Source of the DNA: an uncultured Clostridia bacterium
GTDB lineage: Bacteria > Bacillota > Clostridia > UBA1381
Direction: 5' to 3'
Assembly (NCBI GenBank): GCA_947624165.1
Contig: CANQJC010000011.1
Location: 1-60,246, forward strand
Length of the DNA: 60,246 nt
Part shown: piece by piece, positions 17,636 through 28,000 of the stretch
Layout: each line of letters begins with the position of its first letter
Position numbering within the stretch: position 1 is the stretch's first letter
Made by a program: the position numbers and the translations under genes
The notes under the pieces: generated by a model
Told to the model about the DNA's origin: nothing
Databases searched by the model: none
What the model saw: only the letters and a program-made list of their open reading frames with translations

Positions 17636-18489
17636 CCGAGCGTACCGCCGTCGTCCTTGAAATCGAATCGCAGCTTGTACGCCGTAAGCATCAAGGGGCA
17701 TTTGCTTTTCGAGCCGTATTTCACATCGCCCGAAAGCGGATGGGAGATATGCGCCATGTGGGCGCGTATCTGGTGGGTGCGTCCCGTTTCTATTTCAACT
17801 TTCACGAGCGATTTTCCGTTTTTTGCGGCAAGCGTTTTATAATTTGTTTTTATGAGTTTTGAATCTTCATCGAAAACGTCTTTTACGAACGACATTTTTT
17901 CGCCGCGCGTAAGATAAGCGGTCAAAGAGCCGCTTTTTTGCGTGATTCCGTCCACGACGCATAAATAAAATTTCTTTATTTCGCGCCGTCTGATTTTTTC
18001 GTTTACCCCTCTCAGAGCGGCGGCGTTCTTCGCGCCGATTATCAATCCCGATGTATTGCGGTCGAGCCGATTGCAGAACGCGGGCGCGAAGCTGTGCTCT
18101 TTTTCGGGACGGTATTCGCCCTTTTTGTACAGATAATCCGTCATTCTTCCGAGCAGCGTGTCCGTACTGCCTTTGTCGTCCGCATGTACGACTATCCCGC
18201 GCGGCTTATTTATTATAATTATATTTTCGTCCTCGTATACAACGTCTATATCGCCTTTGTCCGACGACACAAACTGAACGTTCGGGAAAAATTCATCGGG
18301 AAAATAGAGCCGCAGCGCGTCGCCTTGGCTCAGTATATATTTACCGTCGCGGACATGCACGCCGTTGACGCGGACGCAATTTTTTCTCAGACCCTTATAA
18401 AGCATACCGCGCGGTATTGTAGTGTATTTCGCAAGAAACTTGTCAAGACGCTGTGACGCGTCGTTTTCGTTTATTATGATTTCTTTCAT
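17566..18489 (-). CDS. RluA-family 23S rRNA pseudouridine synthase
   Basis: A 307-residue RluA-type enzyme, which isomerises uridine to pseudouridine in rRNA. It has an N-terminal S4 RNA-binding domain (about 10-65) and a catalytic domain with the motif NRLDRNTSGLII, in which the Asp of RLD is the nucleophile (the family usually has His before RLD). GRTHQIRAH follows. It is closest in layout to RluC/RluD, but the target uridines cannot be told. It starts 5 bases downstream of the capA-like gene, suggesting cotranscription. Confidence 0.9.
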   Translation of the reverse strand: MKEIIINENDASQRLDKFLAKYTTIPRGMLYKGLRKNCVRVNGVHVRDGKYILSQGDALRLYFPDEFFPNVQFVSSDKGDIDVVYEDENIIIINKPRGIVVHADDKGSTDTLLGRMTDYLYKKGEYRPEKEHSFAPAFCNRLDRNTSGLIIGAKNAAALRGVNEKIRRREIKKFYLCVVDGITQKSGSLTAYLTRGEKMSFVKDVFDEDSKLIKTNYKTLAAKNGKSLVKVEIETGRTHQIRAHMAHISHPLSGDVKYGSKSKCPLMLTAYKLRFDFKDDGGTLGYLTGSEFEIPVPFAQSFSAENS

Positions 18490-18494
18490 ATCCG

Positions 18495-19541
18495 TTATCT
18501 GAAATTAAGATTTTGCAGACCAAACTGTGCGGACGCGTCGAGCAGTTTGTTCTGTATTGCCGTTTTTCTTTCTCCCGAAGCGATAGACGGCTGATAATCG
18601 TTATATTCGTCGTGTCCCGAAATCGTTGCGGGAATGAGGACCATATTGTCGTCGTCCTGCAAAACGCCCTCCACAAACGTGAATACCTGTCGGTATATGA
18701 CGGTATCCTTGTCCGAGGGATTGTTGTTGCCGCCGAAGCAGAAGTTGCCGAGACTGTACGCGATATACCGTCCGTTGTATTTTTCTATACCCTGAAGAAC
18801 GTGCGGGTGCGTGCCGATTACAAGGTCGGCTCCCAAGTCTATCGCTTTATGCGCGATCTCCTTCTGCGCGTCGTTCGGCTCCGTTTCCTTTTCGTCGCCC
18901 CAATGAACGCTTACTATCACAAGCTGCGCGCCCAGCTCCTTTACGGAACCTATTGCCCGTTCAAGCTTGGCGGCTTCCGTTTCGTTGAGCGCGTTTATTC
19001 CCACAAGTCCCACTGAGATACCGCCCACGTTGCGTATCGCGGTGTTCGTGCCGGCAAAATTCGATATTCCGGCTTCGTTGAGATATTTTATTGTATCGGT
19101 AAGGCTCACGTCGCCGTAGTCCGAGCTATGGTTGTTCGCGAGATTCGCCGCCTCGACGCTCGACGATGTGAGTATCTGCACATATTCGGGCTTGCCGCGG
19201 AACGCGAACTCCTTATCCGCTCTCTGACCGCCGTTGGAAAGCGTACCCTCAAAATTTACTATCGTTATATCGTCTTCCGCAAAAATCGGCGCGACGTTTC
19301 TGAAGAAATACGAATAATCGTCGCCCTCCTGAGAAGCGTAAGCGTTGAAGCTGCCTGTCTGGGACGCGTAAGCGTCGGTCGCAAGAGTGCAGTCGCCGAC
19401 GGCGGTGACCGTTACGGTCTGTACCGACGGCATATACTCTTCGGCTTCTTTCTTTTCTCTGAGCCTCCCCGAAACGCCGAAACCGACAGCCGCCGCGAAA
19501 AGCGCAGCGGCGAGGAAAACCGTTAATTTTCTTATACTCAT
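18495..19541 (-). CDS. CapA-family membrane-anchored protein
   Basis: A 348-residue protein with an N-terminal signal or anchor helix (about 5-25) and a CapA/PgsA-type metallophosphatase-fold domain. Visible motifs are VGDCTLATD, NFEGTLS, NNHSSDYG, VSVHWGDE and THPHVLQG, covering the metal-binding Asp, Asn and His residues. CapA proteins take part in poly-gamma-glutamate capsule synthesis, but many stand-alone members have no proven role and no capBC genes are seen here. It has its own promoter at 19631-19659 and is followed closely by the RluA-type gene. Confidence 0.87.
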   Translation of the reverse strand: MSIRKLTVFLAAALFAAAVGFGVSGRLREKKEAEEYMPSVQTVTVTAVGDCTLATDAYASQTGSFNAYASQEGDDYSYFFRNVAPIFAEDDITIVNFEGTLSNGGQRADKEFAFRGKPEYVQILTSSSVEAANLANNHSSDYGDVSLTDTIKYLNEAGISNFAGTNTAIRNVGGISVGLVGINALNETEAAKLERAIGSVKELGAQLVIVSVHWGDEKETEPNDAQKEIAHKAIDLGADLVIGTHPHVLQGIEKYNGRYIAYSLGNFCFGGNNNPSDKDTVIYRQVFTFVEGVLQDDDNMVLIPATISGHDEYNDYQPSIASGERKTAIQNKLLDASAQFGLQNLNFR

Positions 19542-19630
19542 TATACAAATTACTCCCGTATGATTTGTTTGTATCGATCCGCTCGCGGTAAAAGGTCAAT
19601 ACCGCGCGGAGTCTTTCGGAATCCTTCTTA

Positions 19631-19659
19631 ATTTTATTCTATGACAACAATTTTGTCAA
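19631..19659 (-). promoter_or_regulatory. Promoter of the capA-like gene
   Basis: On the minus strand, TTGACA (19659-19654) and TAAAAT (19636-19631) have 17-base spacing. Confidence 0.75.
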
Positions 19660-19686
19660 TATAATTTTACAATTTAATATCATACC

Positions 19687-19715
19687 TTGACTAATCGCGC
19701 ACATAGGTATAAAAT
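19687..19715 (+). promoter_or_regulatory. Promoter of hppA
   Basis: TTGACT (19687-19692) and TAAAAT (19710-19715) have 17-base spacing, shortly before the ribosome site. Confidence 0.65.
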
Positions 19716-19749
19716 GGTATCGGATATTATAAAAGGAGGGATTGTTCAT

Positions 19750-21846
19750 ATGAATAATTTTGAAACGATTGCGCCGTTCGCGGTACTTTTATGTGCGCTT
19801 GTCGCGCTCGTATTCTCGTTTATAAACTTCTATTCGGTAAAAAAGAAGCCCGAGGGTACGGACACGATGAAGAGCATAGGTGAAAAGATACGCAAGGGCG
19901 CGATGGCGTATCTGAAGCGTCAGTATAAAACGGTAGGCGTTTTTTTCGCAATAATGTTCGTGATACTGCTCATACTCTCTTTCACGGGATTTTTGACAAA
20001 ATTCGTTCCGTTCGCGTTTTTGACGGGAGGATTTTTCTCGGGTCTTTCGGGATTTATCGGAATGAAGATCGCAACATACGCGAATACGAGAACGGCGAAC
20101 GGTGCGCAGCAGGGTCTCAATAAGGGTCTTAAAATAGCGTTCGCGTCAGGTTCCGTCATGGGACTTACGGTAGTGGGTCTCGGATTGTTCGATATAAGCG
20201 TGTGGTTTATACTCTTGAAATTTGTATTTAAACTCGGCGTTGAAGACATCATGGCGGCGATGCTCACCTTCGGTATGGGCGCAAGCTCCATGGCTCTGTT
20301 TGCACGCGTGGGCGGCGGTATATTCACAAAGGCTGCCGACGTGGGCGCGGACCTTGTCGGTAAGGTCGAAGCGGGCATCCCCGAGGACGACCCCAGAAAC
20401 CCCGCTTGTATTGCGGATAACGTAGGCGACAACGTAGGCGACGTTGCCGGAATGGGCGCGGATCTTTATGAATCATACGTAGGCTCGATAATCTCGTGCG
20501 GCGCGCTCGCCGCGGCGGCGGGACTTGGCTTTAACGGCGTGCTTGTTCCGATGCTTATCGCGGCGATAGGTATTCTGGCGTCGATCGTCGGTACGTTTTT
20601 TGTTTCGACAAAGGAAGGCGCGGATCAGAAATCGCTTCTCGGTTCGCTCAGACGCGGAACATACGCTTCGTCCATTCTCAGCGCGATAGGCGCGGCGGTG
20701 CTTATATTCACTCTTCTGCCCGAAAATTCCAACGTGTTCTGGGCGGTCATCTCGGGACTTGTGGCGGGCGTTCTGATAGGTTTCTTCACGGAGTATTACA
20801 CGTCCGATTCATATAAGCCGACCAAAAAGCTTTCCGCTTCGTCGGAAACAGGCTCCGCCACGATAATAATCGACGGTATCGCGCTCGGTATGTCGTCGAC
20901 GGCTATACCAGTAATAATTATAGGTATTTCGATAATAATAAGCTTCTTTACGGCGGGCGGCACCATATCCGGCGACGGATTCGCAAGCGGACTTTACGGC
21001 GTAGGACTCAGCGCGGTAGGTATGCTTTCGACGCTCGGGATCACGCTGGCTACCGACGCTTACGGTCCCGTTGCGGACAACGCGGGCGGTATTGCGGAAA
21101 TGTCGGGTCTTCCCGAAGTTGTCCGCGAAAGAACGGACGCTCTCGATTCTCTCGGCAACACGACGGCGGCGACGGGTAAAGGCTTCGCGATAGGCTCGGC
21201 GGCTCTGACGGCTCTCGCGCTCATCGTTTCGTACACGGATAAGGTCGAAGCACTCGGAATGAAATTAAATCTTTCCGTAACAAATCCCGCCGTTCTTATC
21301 GGCTTGTTCGTCGGCGCGATGCTTCCCTTCCTGTTCAGCGCAATGACTATGCAGGCGGTCGGACGCGCGGCGCAGAAAATCGTCGTTGAAGTAAGACGTC
21401 AATTCAGAGAAATCAAGGGACTTATGGAAGGAAAAGCGGATGCGGATTATGAAACCTGCGTGGATATATGCACAAAATCCTCGCTTAAAGAAATGATCCT
21501 TCCGGCGGCTCTCGGAATCATAGCACCCATCGTAGTAGGCTTCGCGCTGGGCTGCAACGGCGTTGTCGGCATGCTCGCGGGCGCGCTTATTTCGGGCTTC
21601 GCTCTGGCAATCATGATGGCGAACTCCGGCGGCGCGTGGGATAACGCGAAAAAGTACATAGAAGCCGGCAACTTCGGCGGCAAGGGCAGCGAAAATCATA
21701 AAGCGGCGGTCGTGGGCGATACCGTCGGCGACCCGTTTAAGGATACGTCGGGACCGTCTGTCAACATACTCATAAAGCTTTTATCAATGGTTTCCATTGT
21801 TTTCGCCGCGATAATAGTATCTTACGGCGGTATGGGACTGTTCTGA
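19750..21846 (+). CDS. hppA: Membrane ion-pumping pyrophosphatase
   Basis: Integral-membrane pyrophosphatase (698 residues, about 16 helices) that couples PPi hydrolysis to H+ or Na+ pumping. The PPi-binding motif [13 protein letters not shown] (about residues 198-210), DNVGDNVGD and the second acidic motif [11 protein letters not shown] are intact, as is the C-terminal [32 protein letters not shown] has Ala where K+-independent enzymes have Lys, indicating a K+-dependent type. H+ versus Na+ specificity cannot be called safely. I chose the ATG at 19750 behind AAAGGAGG; an upstream in-frame TTG is part of the promoter. It is monocistronic. Confidence 0.95.
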   Translation: MNNFETIAPFAVLLCALVALVFSFINFYSVKKKPEGTDTMKSIGEKIRKGAMAYLKRQYKTVGVFFAIMFVILLILSFTGFLTKFVPFAFLTGGFFSGLSGFIGMKIATYANTRTANGAQQGLNKGLKIAFASGSVMGLTVVGLGLFDISVWFILLKFVFKLGVEDIMAAMLTFGMGASSMALFARVGGGIFTKAADVGADLVGKVEAGIPEDDPRNPACIADNVGDNVGDVAGMGADLYESYVGSIISCGALAAAAGLGFNGVLVPMLIAAIGILASIVGTFFVSTKEGADQKSLLGSLRRGTYASSILSAIGAAVLIFTLLPENSNVFWAVISGLVAGVLIGFFTEYYTSDSYKPTKKLSASSETGSATIIIDGIALGMSSTAIPVIIIGISIIISFFTAGGTISGDGFASGLYGVGLSAVGMLSTLGITLATDAYGPVADNAGGIAEMSGLPEVVRERTDALDSLGNTTAATGKGFAIGSAALTALALIVSYTDKVEALGMKLNLSVTNPAVLIGLFVGAMLPFLFSAMTMQAVGRAAQKIVVEVRRQFREIKGLMEGKADADYETCVDICTKSSLKEMILPAALGIIAPIVVGFALGCNGVVGMLAGALISGFALAIMMANSGGAWDNAKKYIEAGNFGGKGSENHKAAVVGDTVGDPFKDTSGPSVNILIKLLSMVSIVFAAIIVSYGGMGLF

Positions 21847-21937
21847 TGTATCAAAGCGAAAAACGACGATTTTAACTTGAGACTTGAAAAAGTTAAATGC
21901 CGTCCCGATGTGTAAAATATTCGGTTTGCAACGTATA

Positions 21938-21969
21938 AAAGAGCGTATCGAACGATACGCTCTTTTTTT
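21938..21969 (+). terminator. Terminator of hppA
   Basis: A long stem (21938-21950 with 21953-21965, the innermost pairs opening as the loop) is followed by a run of seven T. The rest of the gap 21847-22185 holds the next promoter and a short leader hairpin (GCGGC/GCCGC) and nothing else that I see. Confidence 0.9.
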
Positions 21970-22059
21970 GTTCGCTCGTCCTTCGAGTACCGTCCGGCGG
22001 CTTTTCCCGAACGTGCTTGTTCAAAGGCGTTTTGGGATAAGTAAAATGTGTGATTTATC

Positions 22060-22088
22060 TTGACAAATTCGCCGACAAGCGGTATAAT
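22060..22088 (+). promoter_or_regulatory. Promoter of the ABC importer operon
   Basis: TTGACA (22060-22065) and TATAAT (22083-22088) with 17-base spacing are a perfect consensus match. Confidence 0.88.
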
Positions 22089-22185
22089 ATCCATATATAT
22101 GTTTATATAACAAATGACGTTCAAACACCGATATCGGCGCGGCAAAACGCCGCGTGGAAATAAATAAAGAAAAGAGGATAAGTTT

Positions 22186-23184
22186 ATGAACATCAAAAAA
22201 TTATCGGCAATTGTCATCGCCGGAGCGATGGCGGTAACGGCTCTCGCGGGCTGCTCGAACGAACAGGGCGGCAGCACGGAAAAGGCGGCGCAGGGTGACA
22301 AGGTTTATAAAATAGGACTTTGCCAGCTTGTTCAGCACGACGCTCTTGACAAGGCGACGGAAGGTTTCCAGGACGCTTTGAAGGAAAAGCTCGGCGACAA
22401 TGTTGAGTTTGACCTCCAGAACGCCGCCGGCGACAGCGCGACATGCGCAACGATCGTGAATCAGTTTGTTTCTTCGAACGACGACTTGATTTTCGCAAAC
22501 GCTACTCCCGCGCTTCAGGCTGCGGCTGCGGCTACGTCGGATATCCCCGTTGTCGGCACGTCTATCACGGACTATGCCACCGCGCTCGATATTGACGACT
22601 GGACAGGCACAACGGGCAGAAATATCACAGGTACAGCCGACCTCGCTCCTCTTGCGGAACAGGCCGCTATGTTTAAGGAGCTGCTTCCCGATGCGAAGAA
22701 TATCGGTCTTCTCTACTGCTCAAGCGAGCCGAACTCGAAGTACCAGGTCGACATCGTTTCCGAGGAGCTTACAAAGCTCGGCTACAACCCCGTAATGTAT
22801 CCGTTCGCAGACTCGAACGACGTTGCGGCTGTTACGACTACCGCCTGCGGCGAAAACGACGCGCTCTATATCCCCACGGATAACACAGCCGCCGCAAACG
22901 CCGAGATCATAGCGAACATCGCCAATCCCGCAAACATTCCCATCATCGCGGGTGAAGAGGGTATATGCCAGGGCTGCGGTATTGCTACGCTGTCGATTTC
23001 TTATTACAGCATAGGTCAGGTAGCCGGCGAAATGGCTTATGACATTCTTGTAAACGGCAAGGATCCCGCCGAGATGGAGATCCAGTATGCGTCGGATTTG
23101 ACGAAGAAGTTTGTCAAGGATCGTGCGGAGAAGCTTGGAATCACCGTTCCCGAAGGATATGAGGAGCTTGCTCCCGCCGAATAA
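22186..23184 (+). CDS. ABC importer substrate-binding lipoprotein (COG2984/TrpX-like)
   Basis: A 332-residue lipoprotein with a signal peptide and lipobox LAGC (Cys23), then an ABC_sub_bind-type two-lobe binding domain that starts YKIGLCQLVQHDALDKA. The family, with the permease and ATPase that follow, is the COG2984-COG4120-COG1101 cassette. Streptococcal members are implicated in tryptophan uptake (TrpXYZ) and others are annotated for different small molecules, so the substrate is open. It is the first gene of the operon; an intercistronic hairpin follows, which may keep its mRNA level above that of the membrane subunits. Confidence 0.9.
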   Translation: MNIKKLSAIVIAGAMAVTALAGCSNEQGGSTEKAAQGDKVYKIGLCQLVQHDALDKATEGFQDALKEKLGDNVEFDLQNAAGDSATCATIVNQFVSSNDDLIFANATPALQAAAAATSDIPVVGTSITDYATALDIDDWTGTTGRNITGTADLAPLAEQAAMFKELLPDAKNIGLLYCSSEPNSKYQVDIVSEELTKLGYNPVMYPFADSNDVAAVTTTACGENDALYIPTDNTAAANAEIIANIANPANIPIIAGEEGICQGCGIATLSISYYSIGQVAGEMAYDILVNGKDPAEMEIQYASDLTKKFVKDRAEKLGITVPEGYEELAPAE

Positions 23185-23201
23185 TTACCGAAATTATAAC
23201 G

Positions 23202-23277
23202 CTTAACCGAAATTGCAACGGGGCAAAACCGCTCCGTTGCAATTTAGATTACGGAACAATCGGGAATTTCGGTTAAG
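23202..23277 (+). promoter_or_regulatory. Nested intercistronic hairpins
   Basis: A 12-bp stem (23210-23221 with 23234-23245, 12-base loop) lies inside a 13-bp inverted repeat (23202-23214 with 23265-23277). Bases 23210-23214 belong to both, so the two pairings compete at their junction. No T-tract follows, so this is not a full terminator; it probably sets mRNA stability or partial readthrough between the binding protein and the permease. Confidence 0.55.
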
Positions 23278-23304
23278 ATTTTGCAGTACGGAAGGAGAAT
23301 GAAA

Positions 23305-24210
23305 ATGCTGAATTTTCTTAGCTCTATGCCGGGCGCGGTAGCCCAAGGTATAATTTGGGGTATCATGGCAATGGGCGTATATATTACATTCCGCATACTT
23401 GACGTTGCGGATCTTACGGTAGACGGCTCTATGGCGACGGGAGGTGCGACGATGGTCGTGTGCATGACAGCCGGTATGAACGCCGGTACGGCTATGCTGA
23501 TCGCCTTTGCGGCGGGTTGTCTCGCCGGACTTCTGACAGGTATATTCCATACAAAATTCGGAATACCCGCCATCCTGTCGGGAATACTTACACAGCTTAT
23601 CCTATATTCCGTCAATCTGCGCATCATGTCGCAGAAGGCGAATCTGCCGCTATCGGTGGAAAAATACGATCTGCTGCTTTCGCTTCGCGATTTGCGCGGC
23701 GCGATCATTGTCGGCGTGATATTCGTGGCGGTGATCATTGCGGTCATGTACTGGTTCTTCGGAACGGAGCTGGGTCATTCTCTCCGTGCTACCGGCTGCA
23801 ATCAAAATATGGCGAGAGCAAACGGGATCAATACCGATACCAACAAGATAATCGGTCTTGTGCTTTCGAACGGTATCGTGGCAATATCCGGCGCGCTCCT
23901 CGCGCAGTATCAAGGATTTGCGGACGTAAACATGGGACGCGGCGCGATAGTAATAGGTCTCGCGGCGGTTATCATAGGCGAAGTGCTTCTGAGCAGGATA
24001 TTTAAAAACTTCGCGCTCAAGCTCCTGGCAGCGGTCATAGGCGGTATTATATACTATATAGTAATAACTCTCGTACTTAAAGCGGGTATGAACGCAAACG
24101 ATTTGAAGATGTTCTCCGCGCTTGTCGTTGCGGTATTCCTCGGTATCCCCTTCTGGAAACGCAAGATATCCGAAAAGAGAACCGCAAAGGAGGCTGCGTC
24201 AAATGCTTAA
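23305..24210 (+). CDS. ABC importer permease (COG4120/TrpY-like)
   Basis: A 301-residue BPD_transp_2-type permease with about eight hydrophobic helices. Features include AVAQGIIWGIMAMGVYITFRI near the N-terminus and the cytoplasmic loop GHSLRATGCNQNMARANGI, typical of this importer class. I chose the ATG at 23305, 7-8 bases after AAGGAG; the ATG six bases earlier is too close. The gene overlaps the ATPase gene by 8 bases. Confidence 0.9.
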   Translation: MLNFLSSMPGAVAQGIIWGIMAMGVYITFRILDVADLTVDGSMATGGATMVVCMTAGMNAGTAMLIAFAAGCLAGLLTGIFHTKFGIPAILSGILTQLILYSVNLRIMSQKANLPLSVEKYDLLLSLRDLRGAIIVGVIFVAVIIAVMYWFFGTELGHSLRATGCNQNMARANGINTDTNKIIGLVLSNGIVAISGALLAQYQGFADVNMGRGAIVIGLAAVIIGEVLLSRIFKNFALKLLAAVIGGIIYYIVITLVLKAGMNANDLKMFSALVVAVFLGIPFWKRKISEKRTAKEAASNA

Positions 24211-24997
24211 AGTAAACAATATCTATAAGACATTTAACAAGGGTACCATAAACGAAAAACGCGCATTGAACGGCGTCGATTTGGAGCTTAACGAGGGTGA
24301 TTTCGTTACGATAATCGGCGGCAACGGCGCGGGTAAATCGACGCTTCTCAACAGCATATGCGGAGTTTTCCCCGTAGACAGCGGTTCTATTGTGATAGAC
24401 GGTACGGACGTTACGCGTCTGCCCGAGCATAAAAGAGCAAAATATCTGGGCAGGGTATTCCAGGATCCGATGATGGGTACGGCTGCGGATATGTGGATAG
24501 AAGAAAATCTGTCGCTTGCATTCAGACGCGGTAAGCCGCGCGGACTTAAATGGGCAATTACAAACAAGGAACGCGCAATGTATAAGGAAATGCTTTCTCA
24601 TCTCGGTCTGGGACTTGAAAACAGACTTTCAAGCAAGGTCGGCTTGCTGTCGGGAGGTCAGAGACAGGCTCTCACCCTTCTCATGGCTGTAATGCAGAAA
24701 CCGAAGCTGCTCCTGCTTGACGAGCACACCGCCGCTCTCGACCCGAAAACAGCGGAGACGGTGCTTAATCTGTCGGATAAATTTATCGCGGAAAGCAATC
24801 TTACGGCGATGATGATCACACATAACATGAAGGACGCGATAACCCACGGCAACAAGCTGATAATGATGCACGAGGGACGTATAATTTACAGCGTCTCCGG
24901 CGAGGAAAAATCCTCGCTCACGGTTGACGATCTGCTTAAGAAATTTGCCGATATAAGCGGCGAAGAATTTGCGAACGACCGCGCGCTTCTTAATTAA
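24203..24997 (+). CDS. ABC importer ATP-binding protein (COG1101/TrpZ-like)
   Basis: A 264-residue nucleotide-binding subunit. Walker A is GGNGAGKST (about 39-47), the signature is LSGGQRQ, Walker B is LLLLDEHTAALD with catalytic Glu, and the H-loop His is in MMITHNM. The ATG at 24203 has AAGGAGG about 9 bases upstream within the permease gene, and the 8-base overlap indicates coupling. A terminator follows at 25010-25040. Confidence 0.93.
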   Translation: MLKVNNIYKTFNKGTINEKRALNGVDLELNEGDFVTIIGGNGAGKSTLLNSICGVFPVDSGSIVIDGTDVTRLPEHKRAKYLGRVFQDPMMGTAADMWIEENLSLAFRRGKPRGLKWAITNKERAMYKEMLSHLGLGLENRLSSKVGLLSGGQRQALTLLMAVMQKPKLLLLDEHTAALDPKTAETVLNLSDKFIAESNLTAMMITHNMKDAITHGNKLIMMHEGRIIYSVSGEEKSSLTVDDLLKKFADISGEEFANDRALLN

Positions 24998-25009
24998 ACA
25001 AGAAAATAA

Positions 25010-25040
25010 AGGCTGCCGTACTGCGGGCAGCCTGTTTTTT
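25010..25040 (+). terminator. Terminator of the ABC importer operon
   Basis: An 8-bp GC-rich stem (25010-25017 with 25026-25033) with an 8-base loop is followed by TGTTTTTT. Confidence 0.88.
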
Positions 25041-25068
25041 CGGCAAAATGTATTTTGGGGATAATTAT

Positions 25069-28000
25069 ATGGAATTATATGATTTGAAAACAGACGGCAT
25101 GATAACGCCGATCGGCGTCGATACGACCCGCATAGCTTTTTCATGGAAAATATCTTCCGAAAAACGCGGCGCGGCACAGACTGCGTACAGACTTGTGATA
25201 CGTGATGAAAACGGCGTCGTGTACGACAGCGAAACGGTGCAAAGCGACCAATCGACATATGTCGAATACGACGGGAAGCCTCTCGAATACGGCGCGCGCT
25301 ATTTTTGGAGCGTGACGGTATGGGACGGAGAAACGAGCGCGTCATCATCGTCGTGGTTTGAAACGTGTCTCGGATACGGCGCGGCGGCATGGAGCGGCGC
25401 GAAATGGATCGGCTCGCCCGCGCGCGGCATAAACACCGCCGCCGTCGATGACTTTTCCGTTTCCTTTTCTTATAAAAGCGATAAGCTCCGTCTTGCGGTT
25501 TGCGTACGCGACAAGGACAATTTCATATTATTCGAAATCACCGACGCGTCCGTAGACGTATACGATGTGTCCGATGGCGCAGCGGAGTATTCGGAAAAAT
25601 ATAAAAGGAAAGCTGCGTCACATATTTGCCGTCTCGGCGGCGGCGAGCATACGCTTCTGCTGCGAATGAACGAGGGAAAGGCTTCGCTCGCCGTCGACGG
25701 AAAAAGCATAATGTCCGACGAACGTATCCTTCCGCGCGACACGTCGCTCAAGCCGCGCAGACTTCCGATGTCGTCCGTCGGATTCGACCAACGGGACAAC
25801 GCCGCGGTCATTAAAAATCTGAAAATCGAAACGCGCGGGATCTTGCTGTTCGGAGATGATTCGCTCTCCGAAGCGTATCCGAAATTGGGGGAAAAGGACG
25901 GCAACGCGCGAATAATAGAAAACGATTTCGCGCTTATATGTCCCGTCGCCGCAGTAAATCTCAGGAAAAGATTCACAGCCGACAAAAATATTAAATCCGC
26001 TCGGCTGTACGCGTCCGCGCGGGGTATGTACAACGCGTATATAAATGGCAATCGTGTCGGCGAGGATTTTTATTCGCCCGGATTCACGGACTTTAACGTG
26101 AGGATACAATATCAAACATACGATGTGACCGATATGCTCAGGAACGGGACAAACACCTTGAGCGCGGTCGTCGGTAAAGGTCATTATTCGGGATACTGCG
26201 GTTACAGCGGAGCGATGATATACGGCGAGGAAAATTCTTTTATCGCAAAGCTTGTCGTTAAATACGAAAACGGGGATGAAAAAGTAATCGTGACCGACGG
26301 CATGTGGGAATATACCGCCGACGGCGCGCTCTGCGACAGCGATTATTTTGACGGCGAACGATACGACGCGCGCCGCGAGTACGACCCATGCGACGCGGCT
26401 GACAGCCGTTGGATAAAATGCGGCGTAAAGGATACGGACACGAGCACCCTCTGCGCGCAAAAAGGCGAAAGCGCGCGAATCGTAAAAACGCTTAACGCAA
26501 AATTTGTCCGCGAAACGCCCGAAGGCGGATTTATTTTCGATATGGGAGAAAATATGGTCGGAGCCGTCCGTGTGAAGCTGAACGGCAAACGCGGCTGTAC
26601 GATAAAAATACGTTACGGCGAAATGCTTGAAAAAGGACGCTTATATGTAAAAAATCTGCGGTCGGCGGCTAATACCGACGTATACACGCTTCGCGGCGAA
26701 AACGACGTATATGTTCCGTCATTTTCGTCGCACGGCTTCAGATACGCCGAAATCAGCGGATGCGGAGAAAAAATCGACATAAAAGTCATTACCGAGGTCA
26801 CAGGACTGACGATATCCAACATAAGCCGAACGACCGGTCTTTTTGAATGCTCCAATCCGCTTGTAAACAGACTTTACCGAAACATATTAAACAGTCAGCG
26901 TTCCAATTCGCTGCTTGTGCTTACGGATTGTCCGCAACGAAACGAGCGTATGGGCTGGACGGGCGACGCGCAGGTATTTGCGCGTACAGGCGCGTACTGT
27001 GCGGACACAAAGACCTTTACGGAAAAATGGCTCGCAGACTTATCTGACGCGCAGAAGGTCTATAATAAAAACGGAGCCGTGCCTGATACCGCGCCGCTCG
27101 GCGGCGACTGCCGTGCCGACGGCTGCGGCGGCTGGGGCGACGCTGCCGTTATCGTCCCGTGGGAAATGTACCGCGCCTACGGCGATAAACGTATTCTCGA
27201 ACGCTGTTACTACATGATGAAAAAGTGGGTGGATTATCAAAGCAGAGCGGACAGGCAAAATTGCGGGCTTCGTATCGTGGACGGCAAGGAGGTCCCCGAG
27301 CAGTCCGACATGTCCTCCGAGCCGTTTCTGCAAGTTCAGCAGCGGCGCGGCGACCACTTGGCATACGACTGTTCAACGCCGTATATCTATACGGCAACGG
27401 CTTACGCGGCACATTCCTCAGACTTACTTTCACGCATAGCGGGAATATTGAAAAAAACAGACGATGAGGTAAAATATCGTAAACGATTCGAGGATATACG
27501 CCGAGCGTTCCGCGAAGCCTGGGTCAAAGAGGACGGCTCGATAGCGTATCACGGCGAAATGAGCGCGAAAACGCCGCATTGCGGCGAAGCCGTGTCGACA
27601 GACGGAAGCGTTACGCGATACACGTATTACTCCGAAAATTCGCCCTCAAAACCAAGTCAGACGGCATACGCGCTCGCAATAGCGTTCGACCTTTTACCGA
27701 AAGAGACGCTTGCGGCTTCGGCGGGATTTTTCAACGAAAGCGTTGTCCGCGCCGGCTGCAAGCTGACCGTGGGATTTCTCGGAATATCTCATCTCGCGCC
27801 CGCGCTCACAAAGGCTGGGTTCCCCCAAACAGCGTTTCGGCTGCTCGAGCAGGAGGAAAATCCGTCGTGGCTGTACAGTGTAAAAAACGGCGCGACGACC
27901 ATATGGGAGCGGTGGGATTCATACATCGCGGAAAGCGAAACCTTTTCGGACGCGTCGATGAATTCGTTCAATCACTATGCTTACGGTTCTGTCGGCGAAT

